From NCBI RefSeq assembly GCF_041583195.1, contig NZ_JBFHGL010000003.1, positions 186,001 through 250,000 of the forward strand: a DNA stretch of 64,000 bases. Reading direction: 5' to 3'. The stretch comes from Sulfurimonas sp. (GTDB lineage: Bacteria > Campylobacterota > Campylobacteria > Campylobacterales > Sulfurimonadaceae). The notes beneath the pieces are model-generated. The model had not been told where the DNA came from and made no database searches. It worked only from the letters and a program-made list of their open reading frames with translations. This document shows positions 56,048 to 64,000 of the stretch, one piece after another. The translations under genes and the position numbers were made by a program. How positions within the stretch are numbered: the stretch's first letter is position 1; every line of letters starts with the position of its first letter.

Positions 56048-58168
56048 TTACTCTAAGATATTTTCAACCCTCATTGATGAGCGCCACTGTTTTTTTGAAC
56101 CTTTTCTCAAAGAGTCCATATCCATTAGTTTAGAGTCATATTTTTTACAAAAAAGCTCATAGGTAGATAAGATATAATCATCTGTACCAAAGTGTAAAAT
56201 ATAAGTTTTAAAAGCTTTCTCAAGAACTGTTTTATCTTTATTGGTTTTTATAGCTTTTTCTATCTGAGTTACATAAGCCAATGCATATATATTAGCTATT
56301 GAGACATATTTAGATGATATACTTTTATACTTTTCAAGAATCCCATAAATACCAATTGGATCACCGTTTAAGGCATACTCTTTTGCTACTTCAAAATCAT
56401 CAGACCAAAGTTTGTTATACTTTCTTCCCTCAGGTGTATTTATTAAAGTTTCGGAGTTATCTATAATATTATATATATCATCAAAATTTGATTTTTCAAT
56501 TGCTTGATAAAGCTTATCTCTTGATTCTATATCAAGCTTTATACTTTTAACTTCATCTTTAAAGTCTGGAAAATCTACCAATATATCTAAAAGTTTAACA
56601 GCTTTATGTATCTCATTGTCCTCAATATATTTGTGAAGATTTATATACAGAGTATCTCCAAATGTTATAACTTTGGAATATTCAAGGAACTCTTTTAAAA
56701 ACGGATTAACTCTGACAAGCTCAAATACCATCTTAAAATCTTTTTTAATAATAGAGTTTTTAAACCTTGTATATATATCACTTTTTATAAGCATCTCTTG
56801 AATATGAGCTGTTTTCTCACTTACACCCCTGAATTCTGACAGCAACTCTCTGATCTGCTCTTTAGGTTTAGATTCCAATGCCATTTTTTGAGCATGTAAA
56901 AAAAGCTTTTGCCATTTTAATTCCAGTGCTTTATATATATCTGATTCTTTGTAAAGAGGATGCTGATTAACCAAAGAGTAAGCAAGTGATATTTTCCCTG
57001 ATTTGACCAAAGCTAAAAACTTATCAAACTCGTCAAATTCATTAAATAATTTTTTTATTTTTGAGTTTTTACTTGGGATCTCCGTAAAACTACCAAATAA
57101 GTTTAGTGCTTTTTCTTTTTTAGACCCTTGAAGAAATTTTAAGGCCTTGTCGTATATTTTATTCCATAATTCTTCTATCTTCTTATAGCTGTCAGTATAC
57201 TCAAGTAAAGGATTTTTTTTGATTAATTTATATGCTTTATCGTACTCAGCCAACATTATATGCTTTTGGAGTTTATCTAAACCAGTATATACGTCATAAT
57301 ATAACAACTCCCCAAGATCATCTGCAACTATAAGTAAACCTTGCTCAGCATCATATTCCAGACAAGTTATTCTAGAGTCAACTTTAATAAATTTTCTTGA
57401 AACTTGTTCATAAGAACTTAGATCATAAACAATTACAAAACCAAGCTGTGTTCCTAAAAATAAAAAATGTTCGTTTGATGTAATCTCAACTATTTCATCG
57501 TGAATCCCATCAAGTCTTTTAATGACTTTTTGGGCATTTATATCCCATATAATAACTGATGAATTTTTATCAACACTACATAGGATGTTTTGAGTTAAAA
57601 ACTCTACTTTCATAACCGCTGCAGTATGAGCTTTTAGTGTTGCAATCGGTGTAATAGTTCCGTAGTTAAATATGTGAATTTTTTTATCGTAACTGGCAGT
57701 TGCAACCAAATATGAGTTATTAAAAAATTTTATATCGTTTATTGTATCTGCATGGTGAGGGAGTGTAAAAACAAGCCTTGCACTTTTTGTATCAACGACA
57801 AAACATCTGCCATCTTCCCCTGCTGAAAAGAAGTAGTTCCCTCTAGGATCTACAGCTACACAAGAAACTTCTCCATGGTGTCTGTTTATCTTCTGCTTAA
57901 CTTTTTTAGTAGATGCATCATAAAGTTTAGAACTTCTAACATCTTCACTGACAACAGCAAAATAATCACCACTATTGCTAAAAGAGATCACTTGGTTTTT
58001 ATACCATTTGTGATTTATATTTGCTTTAAATCCGCCAAGTGTCTCTAGGTTTTGCTGATCTAAAAATCTAACAGCTGTAGTTTTGTCCGCAATCAAAATA
58101 GTAGAGTTTTTTTGTTTAACATAAAAAATAATTGGTTCTGAAAATTTTTTACTTTTGACTGCTTTCAT
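56048..58168 (-). CDS. WD40 beta-propeller protein with four ~84-residue helical repeats
   Basis: 706 residues. Residues 1-300 form WD40-like blades; typical pieces are RHHGEVSCVAVDPRGNYFFS (97-116), HHADTINDIKFF, HTAAVMKVEF with SSVIIWDI, and HDEIVEIT. Residues 313-650 show a tandem helical repeat that I aligned by eye: 313-396, 397-481, 482-565 and 566-650. Each begins with a Y/F-x-L/I-[IV] plus NP-type turn (YKLIKKNPLL, YSLVNQHPLY, FELVRVNPFL, YNIIDNSETL), and each has hydrophobic A/L positions about 30, 46 and 70 residues on. No signal peptide or membrane helix is present, so it is probably cytoplasmic. Located between ilvA and ilvB, but nothing links it to that pathway. Function unknown. 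Confidence 0.85.
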   Translation of the reverse strand: MKAVKSKKFSEPIIFYVKQKNSTILIADKTTAVRFLDQQNLETLGGFKANINHKWYKNQVISFSNSGDYFAVVSEDVRSSKLYDASTKKVKQKINRHHGEVSCVAVDPRGNYFFSAGEDGRCFVVDTKSARLVFTLPHHADTINDIKFFNNSYLVATASYDKKIHIFNYGTITPIATLKAHTAAVMKVEFLTQNILCSVDKNSSVIIWDINAQKVIKRLDGIHDEIVEITSNEHFLFLGTQLGFVIVYDLSSYEQVSRKFIKVDSRITCLEYDAEQGLLIVADDLGELLYYDVYTGLDKLQKHIMLAEYDKAYKLIKKNPLLEYTDSYKKIEELWNKIYDKALKFLQGSKKEKALNLFGSFTEIPSKNSKIKKLFNEFDEFDKFLALVKSGKISLAYSLVNQHPLYKESDIYKALELKWQKLFLHAQKMALESKPKEQIRELLSEFRGVSEKTAHIQEMLIKSDIYTRFKNSIIKKDFKMVFELVRVNPFLKEFLEYSKVITFGDTLYINLHKYIEDNEIHKAVKLLDILVDFPDFKDEVKSIKLDIESRDKLYQAIEKSNFDDIYNIIDNSETLINTPEGRKYNKLWSDDFEVAKEYALNGDPIGIYGILEKYKSISSKYVSIANIYALAYVTQIEKAIKTNKDKTVLEKAFKTYILHFGTDDYILSTYELFCKKYDSKLMDMDSLRKGSKKQWRSSMRVENILE

Positions 58169-58173
58169 ATACT

Positions 58174-59376
58174 TTATCTTCTTAAATAGCCCTCTTTTTC
58201 AAGTCTCTCTCTTATCTCATTTTGATGTTCTTCACCTTTTGTCTCCATATGTACTGTAACGTTTGCATCACCATAATCAAGGGAAATAGAAGTTCTGTCA
58301 TAAGATATATGTACAATGTTTGCACTCAACTCTTCAAGTATCTCAGTAAAGCGTTTTAACGAACCAGGCTTATCTACAAGTGTCACCGTAACGTTCATTT
58401 TTCTGTGTGATTTTAATAAACCTTTTTCGATAATTACATTTAAAAGCGTAACATCCAAATTACCGCCGCTTAATACAATGGCTACATTTTTACCTTTTAG
58501 ATGCTTTAACTTTCCGTGTATAGCTGCCGCAACACCTACACTTCCTGCACCTTCCACAACAAGTTTTTGTTTTTCTAGTAAAAATAATATTGCACTAGCT
58601 ATCTCTTCATCATCAACACTTATAAATTCATCAACACTCCCAAGCATATGATCTAAAGTAATTTTTGATGTATCACGAACAGCTATACCATCGGCAATTG
58701 TTCTAACACTTAAGCTGTCTTGCGGTATACCTGTGTCAAATGAGTTCTTAAGCGCAGGAGCACCGCTGGCACCAACTCCAATAACTTTAATATCTTTATT
58801 GATCTGTTTAACTGCAGAGGCTATTCCTGAGATAAGTCCGCCTCCTCCTACTGGAACTACTATGGCGTCTAGTTTTTCACACTTGTCTAAGATCTCTAAA
58901 GCTACAGTCCCCTGACCTGCTATAACTTTTTCATCTTCAAAAGGGTGTATAAAAGTTAGTGAATTTTCTTTTGCAAATCCCATTGCATAAGCATATGCTT
59001 CATCATAATTAGAACCATGTAAAATAACTTCTCCACCAAGATGTTTTACACCATTTACCTTTGTTAGAGGTGTAGATTCAGGCATAACAATAACAGCACG
59101 GATTCCAAATTTTGATGCTGAGAGAGCAACACCTTGAGCATGATTTCCTGCACTCGCAGCTATAACACCGCACTCCATTTGAGATTTGTCTAAAGAAGCT
59201 ATTTTATTATAAGCTCCACGAATTTTAAATGCACCTGTTATTTGAAGGTTTTCTTTTTTTAAATAAACCTCAAGTCCTGAGTATTCACTCATTTGAGGAG
59301 CATAAGAAAAAGGTGTATCTAAAACTATACCCTTTATCGCTTCTTTTGCTTCATATATATTTTTTAAATCTATCAA
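58174..59376 (-). CDS. ilvA: Threonine ammonia-lyase (biosynthetic, with ACT domain)
   Basis: 400 residues, start codon TTG. The PLP lysine is in LQITGAFKIRGAYNK; SAGNHAQGVALSA and VPVGGGGLISGIAS are fold-type II marks. A C-terminal ACT-like domain (KMNVTVTLVDKPGSLKRFTE) spans the last 80 residues. It makes 2-oxobutanoate for isoleucine synthesis, feeding IlvBH encoded nearby. Its ribosome site is weak (AGG about 10 nt upstream). Confidence 0.93.
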   Translation of the reverse strand: MIDLKNIYEAKEAIKGIVLDTPFSYAPQMSEYSGLEVYLKKENLQITGAFKIRGAYNKIASLDKSQMECGVIAASAGNHAQGVALSASKFGIRAVIVMPESTPLTKVNGVKHLGGEVILHGSNYDEAYAYAMGFAKENSLTFIHPFEDEKVIAGQGTVALEILDKCEKLDAIVVPVGGGGLISGIASAVKQINKDIKVIGVGASGAPALKNSFDTGIPQDSLSVRTIADGIAVRDTSKITLDHMLGSVDEFISVDDEEIASAILFLLEKQKLVVEGAGSVGVAAAIHGKLKHLKGKNVAIVLSGGNLDVTLLNVIIEKGLLKSHRKMNVTVTLVDKPGSLKRFTEILEELSANIVHISYDRTSISLDYGDANVTVHMETKGEEHQNEIRERLEKEGYLRR

Positions 59377-59388
59377 CTGTCTGTCTAC

Positions 59389-59814
59389 CTATCTGTTTTG
59401 TAATTCTATTTTCGGACAATGGTTTTGCACAACTCTCATCCCGGCATCTTCAGCTTTTTTAGCTGCTGCATTATTTACAAGACCTAACTGACCCCAGAAT
59501 ACTTTAACATCTCCGCGTTCAATACACGCATCTGCCACAGCATCAAATACATCCGGTTTTCTAAAAATATCTACCATATCAATTTCAAAAGGTATCTCCA
59601 GAAGTGAACGATATACTTTTTCACCTAATATAGTTTCCCCTTTAGGATATACCGGTACAATTTTGTAACCTCTGTCTTGTAAGAACTTAGCAACCATATT
59701 ACTTGCTTTGCTCTCATCAGGTGATAAACCGATCATAGCTATTGTTTTAACACTGTCTAAAATCTCTAAAATTTCTTCATTATTTGAGTTAACTGTAGGA
59801 AATTCGCATTCCAT
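59389..59814 (-). CDS. CoA-binding (YccU-like) protein
   Basis: 141 residues from the ATG at 59812-59814 (MECEFPTVNSNNEEI), placed about 8 nt after AAAGG; an in-frame TTG at 59818-59820 lies too near the site. The Rossmann-type CoA-binding domain shows TIAMIGLSPDESKASNMVAKFL, YKIVPVYPKGETILGEKVY and the late VVQNHCPKIE. Homologues bind CoA but have no settled function. It precedes ilvA by 12 bp and is probably co-transcribed with it. Confidence 0.85.
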   Translation of the reverse strand: MECEFPTVNSNNEEILEILDSVKTIAMIGLSPDESKASNMVAKFLQDRGYKIVPVYPKGETILGEKVYRSLLEIPFEIDMVDIFRKPDVFDAVADACIERGDVKVFWGQLGLVNNAAAKKAEDAGMRVVQNHCPKIELQNR

Positions 59815-59882
59815 AATCAATGCCTTTAAATATATTATTTATTTTAGCGATTATATCTAAAAGAGCTTATATTTTCAATTGT

Positions 59883-60647
59883 TTAGACGATTGATTCTTG
59901 TCCAAGTCTATAGAGTGCAAAATCATATTTTAATGGATCTTTTTCATCAAAAGTTTTTAACGTATCTGTAAGTTCTATTGCAGCTTGAAGATCATATGTC
60001 TTTCTTTTTAAAAGACCAAGCTTTTTACCTACATTAAATGTATGTGTATCAAGTGGGATGATTAGATCTTTTGGATCTACTCCGCTCCACAGACCCATAT
60101 CTATATTGTCGTATCTTACCATCCATCTAAGATACATCATCCAGCGTTTTAATGCACCGCTGCCTTTTGTTTTTGTAGTCACTTTAGATATTAGAAAGTT
60201 ATAGCCCTGAGATTCATGAGGATAAAGTTCTTTTATAGTAGATATAAGTTCATTTATACCCTCTATAAGATTATTGTTTACTAGATACCCTCTTTTAAAT
60301 ACATCTTCTAAGCTATCTTTTTCTTCCAATCGTTTTAAGGCAATAAAAAGTGCTATTACATCCTCGGCTTTTTGGAATCTGTAGTAGTGATCTTTTAGCG
60401 CTTCTTGTATTTCATCATCACTCTTTTTAAGCAGAGTAAAATCTAGTGAATCTAAGAACTTAACAATCTGCTTTACATTTCCATATGCAAAAAGTGCACA
60501 AATAAGAGAGATCGTCGGATCTTTATGTCTGTATGCTACAAATATAGGATCTAACTTATCTTCTGATACTTCACCGACTTGGTTTCTTTTTTCTACCTCT
60601 TCATCGAGGCGTTTTTTAATGGAGTTGATAGAGTTTTTTTCGCTCAC
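59883..60647 (-). CDS. TIGR02757 (DUF2400) family protein
   Basis: 254 residues. Segments DPIFVAYRHKDPTISLICALFAYGNV, LKRWMMYLRWMVRYDNIDMGLW and IIPLDTHTFNVGKKLGLL match this conserved, uncharacterised family, which may be related to helix-hairpin-helix DNA glycosylases. The IPLDTHTFNVG stretch and the D-H pair resemble a catalytic loop. It overlaps the 3' end of rpoN by 32 bp, out of frame. Function unknown. Confidence 0.8.
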   Translation of the reverse strand: MSEKNSINSIKKRLDEEVEKRNQVGEVSEDKLDPIFVAYRHKDPTISLICALFAYGNVKQIVKFLDSLDFTLLKKSDDEIQEALKDHYYRFQKAEDVIALFIALKRLEEKDSLEDVFKRGYLVNNNLIEGINELISTIKELYPHESQGYNFLISKVTTKTKGSGALKRWMMYLRWMVRYDNIDMGLWSGVDPKDLIIPLDTHTFNVGKKLGLLKRKTYDLQAAIELTDTLKTFDEKDPLKYDFALYRLGQESIV

Positions 60648-61884
60648 TGGAACCTGCTATATTTAATTGTTTTCTATATTTTGCGATGGTACGTCTAACC
60701 ATCTTCACTTTGAACTTATCTTGAATCATCTCTAAAAGTTTCATATCACTTAATGGTTTGGCATGACTTTCCTCTTTTACGAGTCCTACTAGATAGTCTT
60801 TAATTGCAGCATTTGACACATCTTCGTCGATTGCAGTTGTAAAGAACTCTTTCATAGCTAAAATGCCGCGATCACAAGCTATATACTTATTTGCTATGGC
60901 ACGTGAAATTGTAGATGGATTATGTCCAAATTCATCTGCTAATGTTTTAAGAGTCAGCGGCATAATTTGCCCGCCGGTAAAGAAGTCATACTGATACTCA
61001 ACGATCATCAATCCCACTTTATAAAGTGTAGCTTTACGCATATCTAAAGCATCTACGAGTGATTTTGCCTCTTTGATTTTTTGAGACACAAATTCATGCT
61101 CAACACCATAGTCGGTATCGATCTTAATAGTTGGATAATATGCGTCGTTTAGTTTAACTTCTATATTGTCATTTTCATCAAAATAGATCATCAGATCAGG
61201 TACTAACTGTTCAGAATCTTCTTGGTACTCAATAGATGGAGGGTTTTTAAATGTCCCCATAACACGCATAACTTCGGAAAAATTTTTTTCATCTGAAAAG
61301 CTGTAAATATTTTGCAGATCGTTTATAACTGCGCAGGCTAAAGAATATGCTTCATCACTTATATCAGATGAATCTAGCTGAAAGATAAAGCTCTCAGAGA
61401 GATCTTTTGCTCCGATTCCTACAGGTTCAACATGAGCAAACCTTAGACGGATCTTTTCAAACTCCTCTAAAGTAATTCCCTCTTCTTTACAAAAAGCTTC
61501 ACTGTCACCCTCATAGTAACCGTTTTCATCTAAGTTGGACACTACATACATAGCAATAGATTCAGATGTTGGTGTTGGAAACAGCGGTGCACCTATCTGT
61601 TCATCTAAAACATCATGTAGTGATCTGTTTTGTACAGTCAGTGCCTCAATTTGCTCTGTTCTTGAATTACTGACGGCTCTGTTTATTATCTTTTTAGGAA
61701 TCTTTTTTTCATACTCTTCTTCAAACCCTGATTTAACTTCTACTAATGGATTTGATTCAATGAAAGGCTCCATAGCCTCACCCAGATCACTTAAACTAGA
61801 ATGCAATATCGGAAGCCAATTTCTTAGCGTATTTGATAGTTTATGCTTATTCTCAACTGATTGGGTTTGTCTAAGAGCTGCCAT
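60616..61884 (-). CDS. rpoN: RNA polymerase sigma-54 factor
   Basis: 422 residues. An N-terminal activator-interacting region, the core-binding domain (ESIAMYVVSNLDENGYYEGD) and the DNA-binding domain with the RpoN box VRRTIAKYRK (396-405) are present. The activator region is less Gln-rich than in enterics. In this phylum it drives hook and basal-body flagellar genes (such as flgL-type genes) through FlgR. It lies directly after lptB, the usual rpoN neighbourhood. Confidence 0.95.
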   Translation of the reverse strand: MAALRQTQSVENKHKLSNTLRNWLPILHSSLSDLGEAMEPFIESNPLVEVKSGFEEEYEKKIPKKIINRAVSNSRTEQIEALTVQNRSLHDVLDEQIGAPLFPTPTSESIAMYVVSNLDENGYYEGDSEAFCKEEGITLEEFEKIRLRFAHVEPVGIGAKDLSESFIFQLDSSDISDEAYSLACAVINDLQNIYSFSDEKNFSEVMRVMGTFKNPPSIEYQEDSEQLVPDLMIYFDENDNIEVKLNDAYYPTIKIDTDYGVEHEFVSQKIKEAKSLVDALDMRKATLYKVGLMIVEYQYDFFTGGQIMPLTLKTLADEFGHNPSTISRAIANKYIACDRGILAMKEFFTTAIDEDVSNAAIKDYLVGLVKEESHAKPLSDMKLLEMIQDKFKVKMVRRTIAKYRKQLNIAGSSERKKLYQLH

Positions 61885-61887
61885 AAT

Positions 61888-62610
61888 CTAGAACTTATAA
61901 TCCTCACCAAGATAGTGTGTACGAACATCTGCATTGGCTCTGATCTCTTCAGTTGTACCGCTTGCCAGAAGATTTCCTGATTTGATTACATAGGCCCTGT
62001 CACATACATCGAGTGTTTCACGAACATTATGATCGGTTATAAGTACGCCTATATCGTATGATACAAGCTGATGAATAACTTTTTGAATATCCATAACAGC
62101 TATCGGGTCAACACCTGCAAAAGGTTCATCCAAAAGTAAAAACTTAGGTTTGTTTACAAGTGCACGTGCTATCTCCACACGACGACGCTCACCACCACTT
62201 AAACTAATACCTTTACGGTAGCGAATAGGTTCTATGTTGAACATATCAAGAAGTTCTAATATTCTGTCTTCTCTGTCTTTTTTATCTTTTATACTAACTT
62301 CTGCAGCTACCATAAGATTGTCTTCTACAGTTAAGTCTTTGAAAATCGAAGCTTCTTGAGGAAGATACCCTATACCCCTTAGGGCTCTTTCATGAAGAGG
62401 CTTTCCAGATAGATCTGTATCATCAAAATAAACTTCTCCACTGCTTGCTTCTACAAGCCCGCATATCATGTAAAATGTAGTGGTCTTACCAGCACCGTTT
62501 GGTCCAAGCAGTCCTACAACTTCACCACTATTAACTTCAAGGCTCATACCCTTTACTATCTCTAAATCTTTTATTCTCTTTTTTAAATCAATAGCTTTTA
62601 ATTTATGCAT
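61888..62610 (-). CDS. lptB: LPS export ABC transporter ATP-binding protein
   Basis: 240 residues. Walker A GLLGPNGAGKTTTFYMI, the Q-loop YLPQEASIF, signature LSGGERRRVEIARAL and Walker B FLLLDEPFAGVDPIAV are all intact. With LptFG it powers transfer of lipopolysaccharide from the inner membrane. Its stop is 3 bp from the rpoN start and its start shares a base with the tsaE stop, so tsaE-lptB-rpoN are coupled. Confidence 0.95.
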   Translation of the reverse strand: MHKLKAIDLKKRIKDLEIVKGMSLEVNSGEVVGLLGPNGAGKTTTFYMICGLVEASSGEVYFDDTDLSGKPLHERALRGIGYLPQEASIFKDLTVEDNLMVAAEVSIKDKKDREDRILELLDMFNIEPIRYRKGISLSGGERRRVEIARALVNKPKFLLLDEPFAGVDPIAVMDIQKVIHQLVSYDIGVLITDHNVRETLDVCDRAYVIKSGNLLASGTTEEIRANADVRTHYLGEDYKF

Positions 62611-63026
62611 TATTTATACTCTCTTATTAAATACTCTCTTGTATCTGAATCTATTTTATTTATATATATTTCTAAAACATCAAAACCGGAATCAACTAAA
62701 ATCTCTTTTAATTTATCATCACCCCATTCTACTATATGAAGTCCGTCTTTTTCCAACTCTTCCAACATCCCCATAGATATAAAATGTTCTATCCCTTTGT
62801 TGTAGATATCATAATGAAAAACCTTATCTGAATAACATTGCTGCAAAGAAAAGGTAGGTGATGTCACTTCGTCATCTAACCCAAGTGATGCTACTATATT
62901 TTTAGTCAGAGTAGTTTTACCTGCAGCCAAATCACCGCGCAGAATTATAATTCCACTAGGAAATGTTGCAACTATATCATCACTGAGTTTTTTAATTTCA
63001 TCAAGAGCTAGAATATGTTTTTTCAT
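62610..63026 (-). CDS. tsaE: tRNA threonylcarbamoyladenosine (t6A) biosynthesis ATPase TsaE
   Basis: 138 residues. P-loop IILRGDLAAGKTTLTKNI and the second motif IVEWGDDKL are characteristic. It acts with TsaB and TsaD in t6A37 modification. It overlaps trpD by 4 bp and lptB by 1 bp. Confidence 0.92.
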   Translation of the reverse strand: MKKHILALDEIKKLSDDIVATFPSGIIILRGDLAAGKTTLTKNIVASLGLDDEVTSPTFSLQQCYSDKVFHYDIYNKGIEHFISMGMLEELEKDGLHIVEWGDDKLKEILVDSGFDVLEIYINKIDSDTREYLIREYK

Positions 63027-64000
63027 AACTTATTTGATATCTCTATAATCTGTTGTAGTTTAGCTTTAGCCTTGCCCTTAGCAATAACTTCCTTAGCTAT
63101 CTCTAAACCTTCTTGTATATCACTTGCCATACCATCAACCATAAGTGCAGCTGCCGCATTTAAAAGAACTATATCCCTTTGTGCTTCAGTTGCAGATGAG
63201 TCAAATATATTGTGTAATATCTGAGCATTCTCTTTACCATCACCACCTACTATGGCTTCAAGTGGAGCTTTTTTGATTCCATACTCTTCTGGATCTATTT
63301 CAAACTCTCTAATGATTCCGTTTTTAAGATGTGCTGCATGTGTAATACTAGATAAACTTATCTCATCCATACCCTCATCAGAACTAACAACAAGTGCACT
63401 AGTTGAACCATTTATTTTAAGCGCTTCTGCCATTTTTGGTACAAAAGATTTATCAAATACACCAAGTAATGATTTTTTGACATTTGCTGGGTTTGTAAGA
63501 GGTCCTAAAATATTAAAGATCGTCTTATTTGGTATGCTTTTTCTAACAGGCATAATAAATTTCATAGCAGGATGGTGGTTTTGGGCAAACATAAAACAAA
63601 AACCAACTTCTTCTAAAAGTTTTGCAGACTGAGCCGGAGTTATATCAAGTCTAATTCCAAGCTCTTCAAGCATATCTGCACTACCACTTTTGGATGTAAC
63701 TGAGCGACTTCCATGCTTTGCAACAGAGCATCCCGCGGCTGAAGCTAAAATAGAAACTGTAGAAGATATATTAAAACTACCTATCTTATCCCCACCTGTA
63801 CCGACCACATCTAAAGACTTGTTGCTTAATTCCTCAGATATCGGAAGTGGATAAGCATGTGAACGCATTACTTCTGCCGCTGCTGCAATAGACTCGACAG
63901 ATGTATTTTTATCTAGTTTCATACCTTCTAGAAACTCTTTCATCTGTGCATCATCCATCTCATGATTAAATAGTGATGTAAATTTAATTTTTGCTTCTTC
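63023..64000 (-). CDS. trpD: Anthranilate phosphoribosyltransferase (5' end outside window)
   Basis: The frame is open to the window edge and encodes about 325 residues here. An internal Met at 63956-63958 would drop the family's N-terminal helix; the 14 codons before it (EEAKIKFTSLFNHE) fit that helix, so the real start lies past 64000. The PRPP loop is VVGTGGDKIGSFNISSTVS and KHGSRSVTSKSGSADMLEELG is the next conserved segment. It makes phosphoribosylanthranilate in tryptophan synthesis. Overlaps tsaE by 4 bp. Confidence 0.93.
   Translation of the reverse strand, partial: EEAKIKFTSLFNHEMDDAQMKEFLEGMKLDKNTSVESIAAAAEVMRSHAYPLPISEELSNKSLDVVGTGGDKIGSFNISSTVSILASAAGCSVAKHGSRSVTSKSGSADMLEELGIRLDITPAQSAKLLEEVGFCFMFAQNHHPAMKFIMPVRKSIPNKTIFNILGPLTNPANVKKSLLGVFDKSFVPKMAEALKINGSTSALVVSSDEGMDEISLSSITHAAHLKNGIIREFEIDPEEYGIKKAPLEAIVGGDGKENAQILHNIFDSSATEAQRDIVLLNAAAALMVDGMASDIQEGLEIAKEVIAKGKAKAKLQQIIEISNKL

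Overview
The window is an AT-rich stretch of a Campylobacterota chromosome. Its gene content looks most like Sulfurimonas or a close relative: four-subunit 2-oxoglutarate:ferredoxin oxidoreductase (OorDABC), two-subunit class I fumarase, monomeric NADP isocitrate dehydrogenase, AcnB, and a periplasmic flavocytochrome-c-type sulfur oxidation flavoprotein. This enzyme set fits a reductive TCA cycle, but ATP-citrate lyase, the deciding enzyme, is not in the window, so autotrophy is inferred. The genus assignment also rests on family knowledge, not on a database search.

Layout. (1) 1-9020, minus strand: a glycogen/alpha-glucan block with two GH57 enzymes, a sugar nucleotidyltransferase fused to a phosphoglucomutase-like domain, a stand-alone CBM48 protein, a GT35 phosphorylase-like protein, and GAPDH. 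Two of these proteins lack the residue normally needed for catalysis (the PLP lysine of the phosphorylase; the phosphoserine and metal loop of the mutase domain). (2) 9316-9646: RNase P RNA, divergent from a TetR-family regulator. Between them lie four inverted-repeat operators at exactly 32-bp spacing. (3) 10524-20344, minus strand: icd, a terminator, then mdh-fumAB-sucCD-oorDABC, with acnB further on at 29383-31950. GTTAC-type double boxes occur upstream of both oorD and acnB. (4) 20479-29279: envelope and secretion genes (mltG, a giant AsmA-like protein, lolC/E, secA, lolA).

(5) 32072-41608: an nfeD-slipin pair, ftsK, flgL, tRNA-Leu(CAA), orphan membrane proteins and a cytochrome b561-type protein. 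(6) 41664-49761, plus strand: a long run of closely packed housekeeping genes (flgA, ubiX, coaD, tmk, hisS, speA, cysE, aspartate aminotransferase, upp). (7) 50171-52772: a three-gene periplasmic redox operon made of a Tat-exported flavocytochrome-c-sulfide-dehydrogenase-like lipoprotein, a Tat-exported atypical Rieske protein and a cytochrome c'-like monoheme protein. (8) 52831-64000, minus strand: lpxD, ilvH, ilvB, a WD40 protein, ilvA, a CoA-binding protein, a TIGR02757 protein, rpoN, lptB, tsaE, trpD.

Points most worth a second look: the WD40 protein at 56048-58168, whose C-terminal half appears to be four tandem repeats of about 84 residues (a beta-propeller plus alpha-solenoid layout, as in eukaryotic coat proteins); the phased operator array at 9694-9803; the flavoprotein/Rieske/cytochrome operon; the lysine-less phosphorylase; and the GTTAC boxes shared by central carbon genes. 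No CRISPR array, transposase, integrase or prophage was seen.
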